The notes beneath the pieces are model-generated. The model searched no databases. It saw only the letters and a list, made by a program, of their open reading frames with translations, and was not told the origin of the DNA. Of a DNA stretch of 64,000 bases, positions 1 to 12,523 are shown one piece after another. The stretch is from Cristatella mucedo (taxonomy: Eukaryota > Bryozoa > Phylactolaemata > Cristatellidae): contig WPIO01000001.1 of assembly GCA_009760855.2 (NCBI GenBank), positions 18,251,001-18,315,000 of the forward strand. The letters are read 5' to 3'. A program made the translations under genes and the position numbers. Positions within the stretch are counted from its first letter, which is position 1. Every line of letters starts with the position of its first letter.

Positions 1-74
1 TTGGGTAGACTGTCTTCCATAACGAAACTACCGTGACTCATCGAAGCAAATCCGCAGGCAATGAGCTGCTCGTA

Positions 75-245
75 AAATATAATATATAATTCATTTGTAT
101 AGCACCCTAAGAGAACTTAATCTGTATTCAGGCGCTTCACGTATGCCACGAGGCTCGAGCCCACGACATCGACCTTCAAATACATTTACCTTGGTCTTGG
201 TTGGGACGAGCGCTTTTACCGCTGGGCCAAACCAGCGCGGCAAAG
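75..245 (-). mobile_element. SINE-B copy (tRNA-like head, LINE family 1-type tail)
   Basis: Read on the minus strand: an A-box-like head (TGGCCCAGCGGTAAAAGCGC), a GGGCTCGAGCC box, then a tail with the AGATTAAGTTCTCT core and GTGCTATACAAATGAA. The tail resembles the 3' stem-loop of LINE family 1. Confidence 0.6.
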
Positions 246-294
246 TAGATTTTCAGTCAATATCCACTCTGGGTAAGTTAAAATTAAATTGAAG

Positions 295-470
295 CTTAGC
301 TGATCCAACAGCCTCGTCTGTATAGCAGCAGAAGAGCCTTTACGGCTATCAGCTGCACTGGTTGCAGTGAGCAATATAGGATCGCCCACTGCAGGACTCG
401 AAACGCACGACCTGTGTCTCGAAGGCCGATCGCCCTACCCAAGGGCTAAAATCCTCAGGGCTCACCGCTC
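295..470 (-). mobile_element. SINE-A relic
   Basis: Reverse orientation of the tRNA-derived SINE found through the window: body with the CTGTATAGCAGCAGAAGAGCC segment, GGATCGCCCACTGCAGGA, then a decayed B-box and head. Shared with 13955-14135 in the other duplication copy. Confidence 0.7.
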
Positions 471-1054
471 TGGTGCTTTTTGCTCCTCCCCCCTCACCCC
501 CCTCGACCCCCGTTCCTAGCACGGTTGTCGCAACCAAGCCGGTGACGTGGCCAAGAAAAATAACTCAGTAAAGATTCTTACGGTCTAGCGGGCCCAAAGA
601 AAGCCGTACATTGCGAATACATGAGTCTCGGTTGCCGCAGACAATCGGGACTCGCTAGCGCGTACGTACGCATGCGAAATACTAAAATTGAGATTCCCTC
701 GGGATTCTCCACTCGAGCGGGTCATGAGTTTTCAGCCTGCCGCTAGCTGGACTTCCAACCGGTTACGAGTCCGTGTACCATAATCGACGAGCCTTGGTTA
801 CGCTTAGCTTCAAGATGGCGCCTTCGCCTAGACCCACAAAAGGTTTCAAAATGTCGCCGCTCTATTTTCTAGCCGTGTTAAATTGTATTCGCAAAATTAT
901 TCAAAACTACTACCTGCGACTGCTTCGTTGTATGTCGCACCGTGCCTCCGCTTGTCTAGCAGAATTTATGCGACATGAAGTGGAACTTTTCGTGCAACTT
1001 TCATTAACGCAGAGTCGCGGACATAACACGCTGTCTCTCCTGCTGCTTTTGTAG

Positions 1055-1599
1055 GCAGCAGCAGAGGAAGTATGCTAAAGGCACGGCTTACTGCGAGACC
1101 TCTCGGCCGGCCTACTGCCACGTTAAATTCAATCCAGGTAACGTCTCTCGTTGTGGTGGCTATATGTCTGGAAAAAAGCTCCCTTCCTTTCGCTTGATGC
1201 CCTTCAGGTGTAGTGCATACTCACGTAAACCTTACTTTGATCGATTTTCCTTCATCTCTTGATTATAAAGTGGCTCGTGCTTGATCGATAAGGACAGAGA
1301 GCGCTTTTATTGTCTGGTAAGCACCACTTAAAGCGGCGGTACACCCACGACCTTCAATTCTCGTTTCAGGCTCCCCGTACGGAGATTACAAGGTGCTCGC
1401 GACCGATTACGACAATTATGCGCTAATTTTCTCTTGCACGGACCTGCTAAGGATCTTCAACTTACAGTTTGCATGGCTCCTTACTCGTCAGAAGACGGTC
1501 TCGGATCAGCTTATTGCCGATGCCTACCAGATTTTTGCCAAAAATGGAATCGCAACGTCTCATTTTATCACGACCGTTCAAGATTGCTCCGACAACTAA
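1055..1599 (+). CDS. Lipocalin gene A, 3' part (apolipoprotein-D-like), exons 3 and 4 only
   Basis: Two exons of a secreted small-hydrophobe-binding lipocalin; the first two exons must lie left of the window. Exon 3 is 1055-1137 (acceptor TAG before it, donor GTAACG after it) and reads QQQRKYAKGTAYCETSR followed by PAYCHVKFNP. Exon 4 is 1370-1599 (acceptor TTTCAG) and contains GDYKVLATDYDNYALIFSC, the lipocalin second conserved block (TDY), then WLLTRQK with the third-block arginine, ending QDCSDN and TAA. Exon lengths (83 and 230 nt), phases and the 232-nt intron match gene B exactly. Compared with gene B, the Asn of the exon 3 N-glycosylation motif is Lys. No stop or frameshift is seen, so it is probably functional, but exons 1-2 cannot be judged. 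Confidence 0.88.
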
Positions 1600-3300
1600 G
1601 GCTGACGAATTGACTTTTTTTTTATGTAGAGGAATTCGGGCGGCTGATATTGCAACACCACTGCTAATCAGCCAACCGAATCAAAATAGTTTTAGTCTTG
1701 CAAGTGATGTGTTTAGATTTCATGAATACAACCGCGGCAATACTAACATGCTGGGCTATTACTCCCCTAATATTTCCCAACAGAATTATCAAAATGATCT
1801 CCAACGAAAACTCTGCAAAGCCAGTTTTATGAAGCACGGCTTCGTCTGTGCATGTGTGTGAATCTGATGCATGCGGCGCGAATCGGTCACGAAAAGGCCT
1901 CCAAGACTGAATGCACTGTGAGCAGTTCTTAGATGCAATTCTTACGCTTTAATGAACTATAGACATCGTCGGAAAGGTCTGCAATCCATTCAATTGACGT
2001 GAAAAAGTGAGGAGTGGCGATTGTACTATTTGAATCTGCAAGGTTTTCTGGCGTTATTACATAAGACATAGGGTTCTCTAGGTTATTGCGCTTACTACCT
2101 GCATTACATCGCGTACTAACTGCTCTAACTGAGCCAACTGCTCTGAGCTCCACCTCGGCGCAGCCTTCAACCATTATAAAACACTCAGTAGCTACAAATA
2201 ATTTACGACGTCAAAATTTCACAGACAAACAAGAACACTGTTCTTAATTTGATTGCGACAGGCTTGTATTTGCGCGCGCCTAAGCAAAGTAAAGGACGGG
2301 ATTCATGCCTTGAGGATACTGATGGCAAACAAGGTGCAGTCAACTACGACAGGAAAGCCGGTGTGATATCAGCAGCAGTGCAACCAATTTTACATCAACC
2401 CACGAGTGAATTTTAAGACTCTGCGGACAAGGATTAATTTATCTCATAGCCATGACACTACGAGAGAAATTGGAATAGATGTTCACCATTTCGACACGAG
2501 AAAAGGGTACGGACTAACGGAGGGATACCGCTGTGAGTTAAAAGATTCATGGAGTCTCATCATGTAATCTCAGCAGAGTATTGGCTTCAGTGCAGGTGCT
2601 TACAGTTCGACCGAGGCCATTGAAGCTTTTTAGCATAACGTACGCGTACCTAAACTTTTTATATTTTTTAATGTAAATTTCATTAAAAAGACAAACTGCT
2701 GAGATAATATTAAATTTCTTGGTATTTACCGAAACGACGCTACTATAGTTGTCATTAGAATGCCCTCCGTATACAGTATAGATCTTCAGCTAGCTTTATG
2801 AATAGTTACCCCTTATTCTGAGGAAAGAGCATGTATGACGACAGGCATGAATTTCAATTTATAACTCTTATCATTGCCGGCATAATTTAGAGTGTAAGCC
2901 ATCTGCTTTTAGTGCAATCTTTTAATTTGTGTAATCCGTCTTGCTTAGAGAATGCTTTAATAATTTGCTACAGCGTGAACGTTTATTTTCCAAAAAACTT
3001 GCAGCGAACGTTAAAGGCTTGATAAGAGATGTTAAGCTGAAAGTTGTTGCGTTGAAATGATAACACATGCTGTGACCTGAGTTATTGGTTCAAGAGAAGC
3101 TGAATATTTATCATCTTGCGGATTCCATCGCAGATACATTTTGTGCATGTACAAATACTGGAGTGAAGGATTGGTTCTAATAAAATTGTGTCCTCACAAG
3201 TTTATTTTATTAGTCCCGGAAAGCGTGACCCTCAAATATTCGTTCGGCCAGCATATTACCAACGGCCTGGATGCGGATGACGGCTGACATGTTCAGAAAT
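1600..3300. other. 3' flank of lipocalin A; no gene seen
   Basis: AT-rich non-coding sequence colinear with 15315-17340. It probably includes the 3' UTR; I did not find a convincing polyadenylation signal. Confidence 0.5.
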
Positions 3301-3785
3301 TATGTGTCCATAGTCAATCGCAATAGCTTTGCGATCAAGCCTGATTACATTTAGCCAGGTTTCATTGCGAAAATTCGGGTTTATCAGATTCAAGTTTTCT
3401 GGCCAAAGCGCGTTTACAGACGGTGCAACTCTGCAGCTGGACATTCCTATCACGGTCGTTGCAGTTTCCACTTTGCACCACTTCTTGCCGACCACTGCAC
3501 CACTGGCCTTTCGTCAAACAGCGAACCAACTTTAAGATATTTTCATTAAAACCCTTCATTCTCTTGCTCCAGCCTACCTATCGGAACTACTTTCCAATCT
3601 GGCAATACATCGTACCACTCGCTCTTCTGACTCAGATCGTTTAGCAGCGCCTCGAACCAACCTCAAATTATGTGGAGATTGTGCCTTGAGTTTGAATGCT
3701 GCTAAAGCCTGGAACTTACTCCTAACTGAAGTGACGAACTTTTCCTGGCCTGATGACATTAAAAGAGACGATAATTTCCCCTGAA
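3300..3785 (+). mobile_element. LINE family 1 fragment (degenerate RT C-terminus)
   Basis: Frame-broken match to the 4288-4965 protein: LAPAYLSELL, then HRTTRSSDSDRLAAPRTNLK and AKAWN. Part of the segmental duplication. Confidence 0.7.
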
Positions 3786-4094
3786 AACAGTCCTTCTCAC
3801 CGTCAGGCTTTCCACACGTAGAAAGAAACAGGGAGGATTATCGACTTATCGAAGGAAGTGGAATAGGCACCGTTGCTAAGTCAAACATCTTATCGGAAAA
3901 ACAACAACGGGAAGAAGTCCTAAGGAGAGTCATCAGCTCGAAATCTAGGCGTCATTAAATAAATATCATTAAGTTCGTGGTTTCTCAAAACCTGGCAGTA
4001 CGTGTCGCCATTAGAAAGAGTCTTGGCGTGGCTGGGAAGAAACACTTTGGAAATTTGAAATTTGAGACTTCAGAGCTCAGTGCTCTCCTCTTCT

Positions 4095-5180
4095 TCAATT
4101 CTATGTGGACGACACTCAGCTGTACCTTTGATTTGATCCCTCCCAGCCTTCGAGCCCCTCGAATTCTCTCAGCTCACTTGCTGCATGAACTGATGACATC
4201 TGTACATGGATGGCAGCAAATTTTCTTAAAATAAACGATGATAAAACTTACTTATTAGTTATGTGCTAACCGAGTGCGATTCAGAAATTGGAAAGGCTAA
4301 CGCTCAAAATGGGCTCTGCCAGCATATCTCCTGCTGAATCAGCTCGAAATCTAGGCGTCATGTTAAAATGTGACGTTTCGTTAGATGGCCACATCAGCTC
4401 CACACTCAAGTCTGCCTACCTTGAGCCACATAACACTGCTAAAATTCGGGCTTGTTTAGATAAGGATACCACGTCTAAGTTGGTCCATGCATTTGTGACA
4501 TGCCGTCTTGACTTCTGTAGCTCACTGCTTGCTGGCCTACCGGCATGTGCAATCGGGCGCTTACAGTTGGTGCAAAATTCTGCAGCTAAGCATGTCTGTC
4601 ATGAGCGTCGCAGTTGCCACATCACACCACTTCTCGCCGACCTGCACTGGCTACCAGTCAAGCAACGGATCGACTTCAAGATTTTGTCACTCACTTTTAG
4701 GTCACTTCATTATTTGGCTCCAGCCTATCTCTCAGATATACTCCCCCATCAGGCCAAGCATCGTACCACCCGCTTTTCGGAATCCAACAGTTTACCAATA
4801 CCTCATACAAACCTCAAATCCTTTGGAGACCGTGCATTTACTTCGTATGCTCCCAAAGCCAGGAACTCATTCCCAACTTGCGTCAGAACATCCCCTGACT
4901 TGACCACATTTAAAAAGAACTTAAAAACACACCTATTTAGCGCAGCATTTAGTGGGTCCCTGTGATTCGTCCTTCGTGTGCTTATGAATGCTGCCACTAA
5001 GCACACTTGCATGCTGACCCTATGCATGTCACCCATAACTATGTTATTGATGTTGTTTATCAAGCATGATACCACTCACCATTCAATCGCGTTTCCCTTT
5101 GCAGCAAATGCAAAGTGCCTAGAAAGAGATTGAGTTCTCTGAGGGCGCTTTATCAAGTGCATTATAATTATTATTACTAT
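4095..5180 (+). mobile_element. CR1-like LINE family 1, 3' end with intact tail
   Basis: Starts in reverse-transcriptase motif C in broken frame (MWTTLSCTFDL from a YVDDTQLYL ancestor), then a clean 225-residue frame at 4288-4965. That frame contains SARNLGVM, KLVHAFVTCRLDFCSSLLAGLP, LLADLHWLPVKQRIDFK and THLFSAAFSG, the usual C-terminus of CR1-clade polyproteins. The 3' UTR follows, then the stem-loop at 5112-5152 and (ATT)n. The 5' part is missing, as is normal for LINE copies truncated during insertion. Confidence 0.9.
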
Positions 5181-5219
5181 CACACTTGAACCACGCCAGG
5201 AAGAATCCAAAGTCAGTCT

Positions 5220-6795
5220 CTTATCTGTCTCCTCAAACCCAAACTGAGTTCCTTAGTACACTTGCATCCACAGTCAGAGACAAGCTACTGCGTGACATAC
5301 GATGAAACAAGTACTATGGAATTATGTTTGACTCGACTCCTGATTTGGCAGACCGTAAGTAGATGACTGAGGTCATTAGACATGCTGATGTGGATTTTGC
5401 CAACAAAACATTCATCGTCAAAGGGTCTTTCCTAGGATTTCTTAAAATATACGCCAAATATGCTGCAGCAACTGAGAGTATCGTCTTGGACAAACTCGAA
5501 TCTGACAAAATTTCCCTGCAAAATTGCAGGTCGCAGTGCAACGACAACGCAGTAGTCATGTCTGGCCACTCATCGGGCAACCAAAAGGAAATACTGTCCA
5601 TATATGAAGAGGCAATTTTTTTTTAAAGGATAGCCACAGCTTGAACCTGGCAGGAGTTCGTGCTGCAAGTCAATATTCCGTTAGCACTGCGTTTTTTGGA
5701 ACACTGGAGGCCTACTTATTATTTTCAAAATCAACTATGACGTGGAAAGAACTGAAGAAAGTCTAAGCCATCATTGTCAAATGTAACTCTGCAACAAGAT
5801 GAAGTGCAAGAGTGGAGGCTGTGAAAGCTAATAATGATGGACTGAACAGTATTGTAGGTCTTTTGGATCAACTGTCTGAGGACACAAGTGGAACACTTAA
5901 AACAAGAAGTTGTGTAAAGTGAAGCTGGCAGTCTTCTACACTGTACATTGAACTATAACTTGTCATTGTTGCCATTTTAGTACGGCATCTTAACGAAGAT
6001 TGACCGAGTTCAGAAAAGACTGCTGGATCAAAATATGAACTTCAAAGACGCCCCTTATGATCCAAACTCTCATTAGATTGAGTTTCCAAGACTTCAAGAG
6101 GAACTGTGCTAAAAATCACTACTAGATGCCGAAAACGAGATATAAATCCCGGCGTGTTACAGTTGAACGGAGAATCCGCCGAAGGAAATGGATACCTGGA
6201 GAACTCTATCAAAATTTTGGCGTCGTGGCAGAGGAGGAGATTTCAAGAATAATGAAGAACGCCAATAGACTATCCTAATAGAAATTTCAATAAGGTTTAC
6301 CCGACTCGCAGATCTTTATGTCAAATTTGGTTTCTTGTTAGAAGTGGAGCAGCTTTTTGAACACACTTGGCCAAACCAAACCCCTGCCAGAAATGTCTTG
6401 ATCTGGGTGGCTTCTATTGTTCAGGCGTCGATAGAAAAGAGCTTTACAACTTAATATGTGACTGTAAAATGCTTCTTGCCTCAGGTTACGACTTGGCACT
6501 AAAGACCCCACTGAAACTCATGCCTTTCATTGGCAGTTACGGAGAAGATGTGTTTCCTGATTTGACAGTTTCATCGCAAGTTCTTTCCACCATAGCTGTA
6601 TCAGTTGCCAGCTGTGAACGTTCCTTTAGCAAGCTGAAGATAGTCCTGTCTTATATGAGAGTATCAATGGGGCAAGATCGACTCTCAGATTTGGCCTCGT
6701 TAAGCATAGAGAAAGAAAAACTGGAAAATATTGACTTTCAAACCGTAGGAGACCAGTTTGTCACGTTCAAGGTCAGATCAAAACAGCTAAGTTAA
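5220..6795 (+). pseudogene. hAT-type transposase pseudogene (ZMYM1/DUF4371-like)
   Basis: Upstream part 5363-5626 reads DVDFANKTFIVKGSFLGF and LQNCRSQCNDNAVVMSGHSSG, the catalytic-core region of hAT relatives. The downstream part 6367-6795 ends in the hAT C-terminal dimerisation region (SCERSFSKLKIVLSYMR, DRLSDLASLSIE). Stops and frameshifts separate them and the N-terminal zinc finger is not seen. A dead copy; no terminal inverted repeats were recognised. Confidence 0.85.
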
Positions 6796-6934
6796 AGCTG
6801 CCATTGCAACTTGTGCCATCACTACAGTTAACAAAATCTCTCGCGTGTTTTTTTTGCATTTTCACTATGGCGGAGCTATTTTGCGGCAGTTTTGACGAGG
6901 GAGGAGGTTCCATTTATAGCTTTGTCCCCGGGCG

Positions 6935-7460
6935 ACGAAAGGTCTCATTACGCCACTGATCACGTCAGTATTACGATCAAGTGGGCCTTCATTTAGCCAC
7001 GTATCGTCGCGAAAATTTGGGCTTAATTAGTTACACGTTCTCTGTCCTAAGCAAGCACGCGTTTACAGTTAGTGAATAACTCCAAAGCTAGGCATTGCTG
7101 TCATGTGTGGTGCAGTTACCGCGTTTCACCACATCTTGCCAACCACTGGGCCACTGGCTTCAGGTCAAGCGCACCAATTTTAAGGTATTGTCATTAGATC
7201 TCTTGATTCTGTTGCTCTAGCCTACCTATAAAAACTACTTCCCAATCAGGCTAGCACCCTCACGCGATTCAAATTATTTAGCTGAGCCTCGAACCAACCT
7301 CAAACCCTATGAACACCGTGCCTTTAGTTCGGATGCTCCCAAAGCCTGGAACTTACTCCCGACTTAATTTACGATTTTACCTGACATGATATATTAATAA
7401 GAAGCTAAAATCTCATCTGTTCTTCACAAAAATTGCTCGCTCAGTATGTATTGCTCTTTG
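6935..7460 (+). mobile_element. LINE family 1 fragment, strongly decayed
   Basis: Same segment as 3300-3785: HHILPTTGPLASGQ-like and LALAYL-like stretches in broken frames, ending near a RSDAPKAWNLLPT-like region. Confidence 0.6.
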
Positions 7461-7743
7461 TGTGCTCATGCGTGCGAAAGCATGCACTTTATTGCTAATC
7501 ATTATGCATTCTTCTTGTCCAGTGCAAAGACCTCGATAGCATTGCAAGTACCATTAAACAACATAGAATTGAGGGCATCAAATAAATTGATACGAGTGAA
7601 TTTAATTTTCAAAAAATTAACCAGCGGATGTCTACCGTGAGTAACCAGAAAATCTCTTCTCTTACGAGCAAAAATCCCGTGACCTCTAGTTACCTGGCAG
7701 CGAGTCGTGAGGCACTCTTAGAGGAAAAGAGAGAGGGTGAGAA

Positions 7744-7747
7744 AGAG

Positions 7748-7776
<29 letters not shown>
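7744..7776 (+). repeat. (GA)n microsatellite
   Basis: Short pure GA run inside a purine-rich stretch, next to a reverse LINE family 1 tail. Confidence 0.8.
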
Positions 7777-7784
<8 letters not shown>

Positions 7785-7809
7785 TGGACAAAGAGAGAGT
7801 AATTGGACA

Positions 7810-7885
7810 AGAAAATAGATAATAATAAAAATAATGATTTATTTAAATAGCGCCCTTAGAGAACTGAATCTCTTTCACGGCACGT
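7810..7885 (-). mobile_element. LINE family 1 3' tail (reverse)
   Basis: (AAT)n followed by AGCGCCC and AGAACTGAATCTCTTTC: the reverse complement of the family 1 stem-loop tail. Confidence 0.7.
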
Positions 7886-9000
7886 TACATATGCTATAAA
7901 GAAAGCACGATCAATTGATTAGAGATGCGAGTGGCAACTCGACTGTCGCTGAGTTTTTTCAAGTAGCAAGTTTCAAGGTCGCTTGCCAAAAGGTCATTTC
8001 CCAGTGGCACGGCGACAGTCGGCAGGAGCGGTATTCATTCTTATTATAACATAACTACGCCTTTCATTTTGTTCACTTAGTGCAGTATTTTACTTTTACC
8101 ACTAGCGTGGACCTCGAGCTTCAATGCACCTCTAATTTACGACTAGCCACCTTGTACACCTGCAGCCAGCGAATCGCACCGTTTTATATCTGTGATAACT
8201 GAAGATTCGATTCTTTCATTGGAGCAGCCTTCACCTTTGCCCTGCCAAGCATCGCACAGCTTCGGCATCGACTGTTGTCAGCGTCAATGCTTATGGGAGC
8301 TGGAAAAAAAAATGTTACGTAGACATCGCTAGCCGGGCACCTAAACTCAGCCAGTAGGTTGCAATCTCGAATCCGACAACTAAACTCAGAAAGTAAAAGT
8401 TGTCGGTCGGACAATTATGCATAGTGGCAGCTCTCGGGTTAGCCGCGATACTAGCCCTGGTCTTAGTGAGTTTAACTTGAGCACCGAGAGCGGCACCTGC
8501 AGCGCGGATCGTAGCCAAGTAGAACGGACCCAGCCAAACAGAACTCGGTTAGGGAACCCAATAGTTAACCGGGAGCTTAGCGAGGGGCAATTTGATAGCG
8601 AGATCTACTCACGTTAGAATCGAGCTTCGGGCAGACGATGCGGTCAGGATGCGGACCGACTGATGTGCTGCATTAGCCAAAGGGCTAGGCTAGTAGGTAG
8701 GCGCAAGAATGTCATCAGTCATCAGGGTTTGGAGTGAATTAAAAAATAAATAAGCATAGAATATACCCCGATAGTTGGGTCCGCGGAGAATAAGAACTGC
8801 GCACAAGTTCAGGAATTCGGATGGGAGAGAATAAACTGAAAATCACTGATAGAGCTCGGGGCTACAGCTTCAGTATCTTAAGCGAGATACTACGCTTCCA
8901 GAGTACGAGAGTTCGAGCCTACGGAGACGAACAGCTAAGTGTAACTTAGACTGTCGAGTTGTGTTCCACCGGCTAATCGCGTTCAACGAATAGCCGCAAT
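7886..9000. other. No gene seen; one tRNA-like SINE relic near 8865-8935
   Basis: No supported coding sequence. At 8865-8935 a GAGTTCGAGCC box follows an imperfect cloverleaf-like stretch, probably a decayed tRNA-derived SINE head. Confidence 0.4.
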
Positions 9001-10605
9001 CCCCGGAAATTCACTCTAAATAGGTTAAAATAGAGTGTATGTTGCGTTTCCGAGCTCAAATTTCGATTTAATATTGAAGTAAATCTTCAATTGTATGTAT
9101 CCACCAAATTTCAGGCCATTTTGCGCAGGCGCATTCATGCAATGGACATGGAAGGACGGTTTCCCGTACCGCAATCCACCTTAGGTCGCCTCAAATCCGC
9201 CGCAAAGCTAAGCTAAGCGAACCTCCGACAACTTTTTAATCTAAAACTACGCTATATTTAAAGTGTACCAACACAATTTCGTGTCATAATCGACTGCATT
9301 CCACCTAAAAACGAAAGAAATCCTGTGCGAAACGCTTTTTTTTATTTGCATATGGCTGTAAACTCTGTAAAAAAAAGTGTACTTACTCAAATTTGCTTGC
9401 ATTGGCACTGGCATTCCCGTGCAACGCGCTGCCATCGTCTGCAATTTCCCGGGGAAATGCCGCAATCTACTGCAATCCACTGCATCTACCGTAAAACAAT
9501 TGGAAATAGATGCGCCGAACTCTAGTTTGTATTACTTTTTACAGCGTACTTTGACGCGTGCTCACCCGCGTTAATTCAAGAAATAGTGCATCCGTTCACT
9601 CTGGCAATGGTCGGAAATCGCGAAAAATGGCCGCAATCCAATTTAATCTGCAGCAAATCGTCCTCAAATCGTCAATACGAAGCTTTAATTTACGTTGCAT
9701 ACAAGACTAGATTCAGTTCCTTTGCAGCAAATGTAAAGCGCCTAGAGAGAGATTGAGTTCTCTGAGGGCGCTTTATCAAGTGCATTCTTATCATTATTAT
9801 TATTATTAGTTCAAAGTTTACCATTAAAAGTATACCCTATTGCGCATGCGTGCTCTAATGTAATTCAATGCAATCGAATGCTACGGCAAAGTCTCATGCT
9901 GCAATCCACCGCCGCAAGGCGACCAGAACGCTTACACAGGAAGATCTAATTACTATTGCACATTGATCTACTCTTCGGTTATTGTGAACACGTAAATTTT
10001 AATTTCACTAAAATTGCGTCGATTATTCTGCAGCAATGCACTGCAATGACCCGGTTCCATACTGCAATACGCTGCAAAGAAGCTACCGTAATGCGTACAA
10101 CGGAAGCTCTAAATATGATTGTACATCCTCTACTCGTCGGTTTTGGTGTACTCGCGCTATTTCACTACAATCGCCTCGACCATTCTGAAGCACTGCGATC
10201 GACTGCAATCGCACGGGCCAATACCACAATCCACTTCGTCTCGCTACAAAATGCCCCGACATGGGTTTCCCAATGCTCCAATTTTGAATGCATGTTACAA
10301 AAAACATTTTTTGAAGTGAAGCAGCAACATTTTTTACCAAATGTGCAAGCACAATCTGTTGCAATGCATGGCAATCTGTGGCAATGGCTCGGCTCGAAGC
10401 AGCAATCCACTAAAATTCAGGGCAAATTGAACACAAATTGGCTGCGCGAAGCTCCGATTGTCATGGTGTATAACGTTTTATAGTGTTCAAAGTGAAACTG
10501 TTGAATTTTAAAACTTTTCCTGCCAATTTTCAACAATGCACGGCAATCGACAGCAATGGAGGGGGCCAACACCGAAATCCGTGGCAAATCGACGAGAAAT
10601 CGGCT
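9000..10605. repeat. Degenerate GCAATCC-rich repeat array
   Basis: Motifs such as CTGCAATCCAC and CAGCAATGCACTGCAATG recur many times. Neighbouring blocks near 9955 and 10120 align loosely (TTGCACATTGATCTACTC against TTGTACATCCTCTACTC), giving a period of about 165-200 bp. It looks like an old satellite-like array, broken by a LINE tail at 9715-9812. The long open frame over it (9956-10483) is best read as chance. Confidence 0.55.
9715..9812 (+). mobile_element. LINE family 1 3' tail only
   Basis: TTTGCAGCAAATGTAAAGCG, the stem-loop core and (ATT)n, with no coding part: an extreme 5' truncation. Confidence 0.8.
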
Positions 10606-10608
10606 TCG

Positions 10609-11930
10609 CGAATATCAGAAGCCTTCGTTATCATTGATCGTGATGTCCTACTTGAACGATTTAGAACAGTGATCAGTCTGGCATACAAGGCACTGGCGTG
10701 TTTAAATCGCGCTTGCCTGATCGTCGTGTTTAATCCGTGTCATGTGGGAGTAAAAGTGATTCGGACCCGTGGTAGAAGCTATCACATTTATGCTGACGAT
10801 ACTCAGCTGTATTTGCAGTTTAAACTGTCGAAATGTGCTTCAGCGACTGATAAACTGAATGCTTGCCTTTCCGACATTCGATCCTGAATGTCGGCAAGTT
10901 TCCTTAAACTAAACGATGGTAAAACGGAACTGCTGCTCATAGAACACCTACAAGTATGTGTCTGGACTGGATGGCTTTTCTCTCCTAATTCGGGCGATTC
11001 TGTTGAGCGACCATCACCACGTGCTCAAAATTTAGGTGTCGGAGTGTCGTCTTCGACCACTGCCTAAATTGTAAAAGCTTTAATCAGAAGACTGCTTCTA
11101 CAGCTGGCCATCGCGTCCGATCCCGGTCTAAGATTAGGAGCTATCTTCCACGGCGGTGGCTAGCAAATAATTTTAACTAGCTCCTTAGTTCAGTCTCGGC
11201 TAGATTATTTGCAATTCCTTTTTGGCTGGGCTATCAAAAAAGGCAACTAGGCCGCTGCAGATGGCTATGAATATGGATTCAAGGCTAGTTTGCAAATCCC
11301 AGAGCTTTGAACTCGCGTCTCCCTTCCTAAAAGAGCTAGGACGGCTGCCGGTTGATCAACGGATACAGAGCAAAGTTCTTACGCAGACCCACAACGGCTT
11401 GGCTCCTCCATATCTAACTGAACTACCACATCAGCTTTAGCCTCCACGTGCCCTCAGGTCCTGTACGGACAATAAATTATTTGTTCCATTCCTCTGCTTA
11501 AAGATCATGGGCGACATAATCTTTAGCTCTGCAGGTCCTAGAGTGTGGAACTCGCTTCCAAGATGCTTACGCTACGACAACTGCTCTCCTGCTGCCAACT
11601 GTGGCACATCTTTTCCAGCGGTCCTGAGCTGCTACTTTCATGCTGCCCACTACTACAACTGCTCTCCTGACTCTGCTATGCTTCTTACTTTCTCTTTTTT
11701 GCGCGAGATGAAGCCTGTTGGCTACCGATTGCATGCCGAAAGCCGCTTAGGCTGTGAGTGCGCTATACAAAACGGTTCTGCGTTACACCCACATAGTCTT
11801 TGTGGCTTTGTGGAGTTACAGACGTGATATGTACATACAAGCATACAAACATACAAACATATAAACATACATACACACACATATACATACTACATACATA
11901 CATACATATATACACACATACAGGCAGCAA
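10609..11930 (+). mobile_element. CR1-like LINE family 2, internally deleted
   Basis: Begins at the RT motif A region (DVLLERFRTVISLAYKALAC), skips motif B compared with the 28.3-30.2 kb copy, then has motif C (YHIYADDTQLYLQF) and FLKLNDGKTELLL in broken frames. The 3' end has the family 2 tail (GTGAGTGCGCTATACAAAAC ... GTGGAGTTACAGACG) and runs into an (ACATA)n tract at 11830-11910. Confidence 0.85.
11830..11920 (+). repeat. (ACATA)n-type microsatellite
   Basis: Forms the tail of the LINE family 2 copy immediately to its left. Confidence 0.8.
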
Positions 11931-12414
11931 CCAGGGGCTAGAAATAGTGGCCGAGAGAGCGCTTAAGTGGTTGTAACAGGAGCTCTCAGTATGCCAGGCG
12001 CGAGTGGGTGTTGTCAGCACCAACCCCCCCCCCCCCACCCTATCCTACCCCTCCCTCCGAAATGAGTTACTGAGCAAAGCCAGAAGAGTGTGCATCTTAC
12101 CCCACAATACGGGAACATTGCACGCCGCTAGCTGTGCTGAAGCAGCAGAAAGCATTTCAGCTCACTGTGGAGAGATTGGTGCTTGCGATTTACCGGAAAA
12201 CTGGCGGCTGAGTGTAGCGAATAGGAATACAGCATCCATTTAGCCAACTACAGAAGGTCGGTCGCTTCTGCCAGCTGACCTCTAGCCTAATACCTCTTTC
12301 CACGCTTCTCGTTGGGTTCAGAGTGCGAATACTTAACAGCCGCTTACGAAACGGCTATCGGAGAACCCTTGCTCTACGGCCTGCAATGGGAATTCGATAC
12401 CGGGTGTGCACGCG

Positions 12415-12500
12415 AACGATATAAGGCACCACGTAGCAGGCAGCTCCACTGCCAGACCTCCTCCACTGCAGGCACCCACAGGTCAGCACAGGTCGAGGTC
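12415..12500 (+). promoter_or_regulatory. Candidate core promoter of lipocalin B
   Basis: A TATAAGG box at 12420-12426 lies about 100 bp before the gene B start codon, in the right place for a TATA promoter followed by a short 5' UTR. This rests on motif and spacing only; no transcript data are available here. Confidence 0.45.
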
Positions 12501-12523
12501 GGTGCTCAAGTCAGTTGTCGAGA

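Larger units (their letters stand above)
1..3785 (+). repeat. Segmental duplication, copy 1
   Basis: Colinear with 13740-17900: the same order of SINE-B relic, SINE-A relic, lipocalin exons 3-4, 3' flank and a LINE family 1 fragment. The 1138-1369 intron differs from its partner at only about 9 of 232 positions. The true left end may be outside the window. Confidence 0.85.

Noticed and set aside
9956-10483. 175-residue open frame
   Set aside because: Lies in the degenerate GCAATCC array, has no recognisable domain, and similar frames exist on the other strand.
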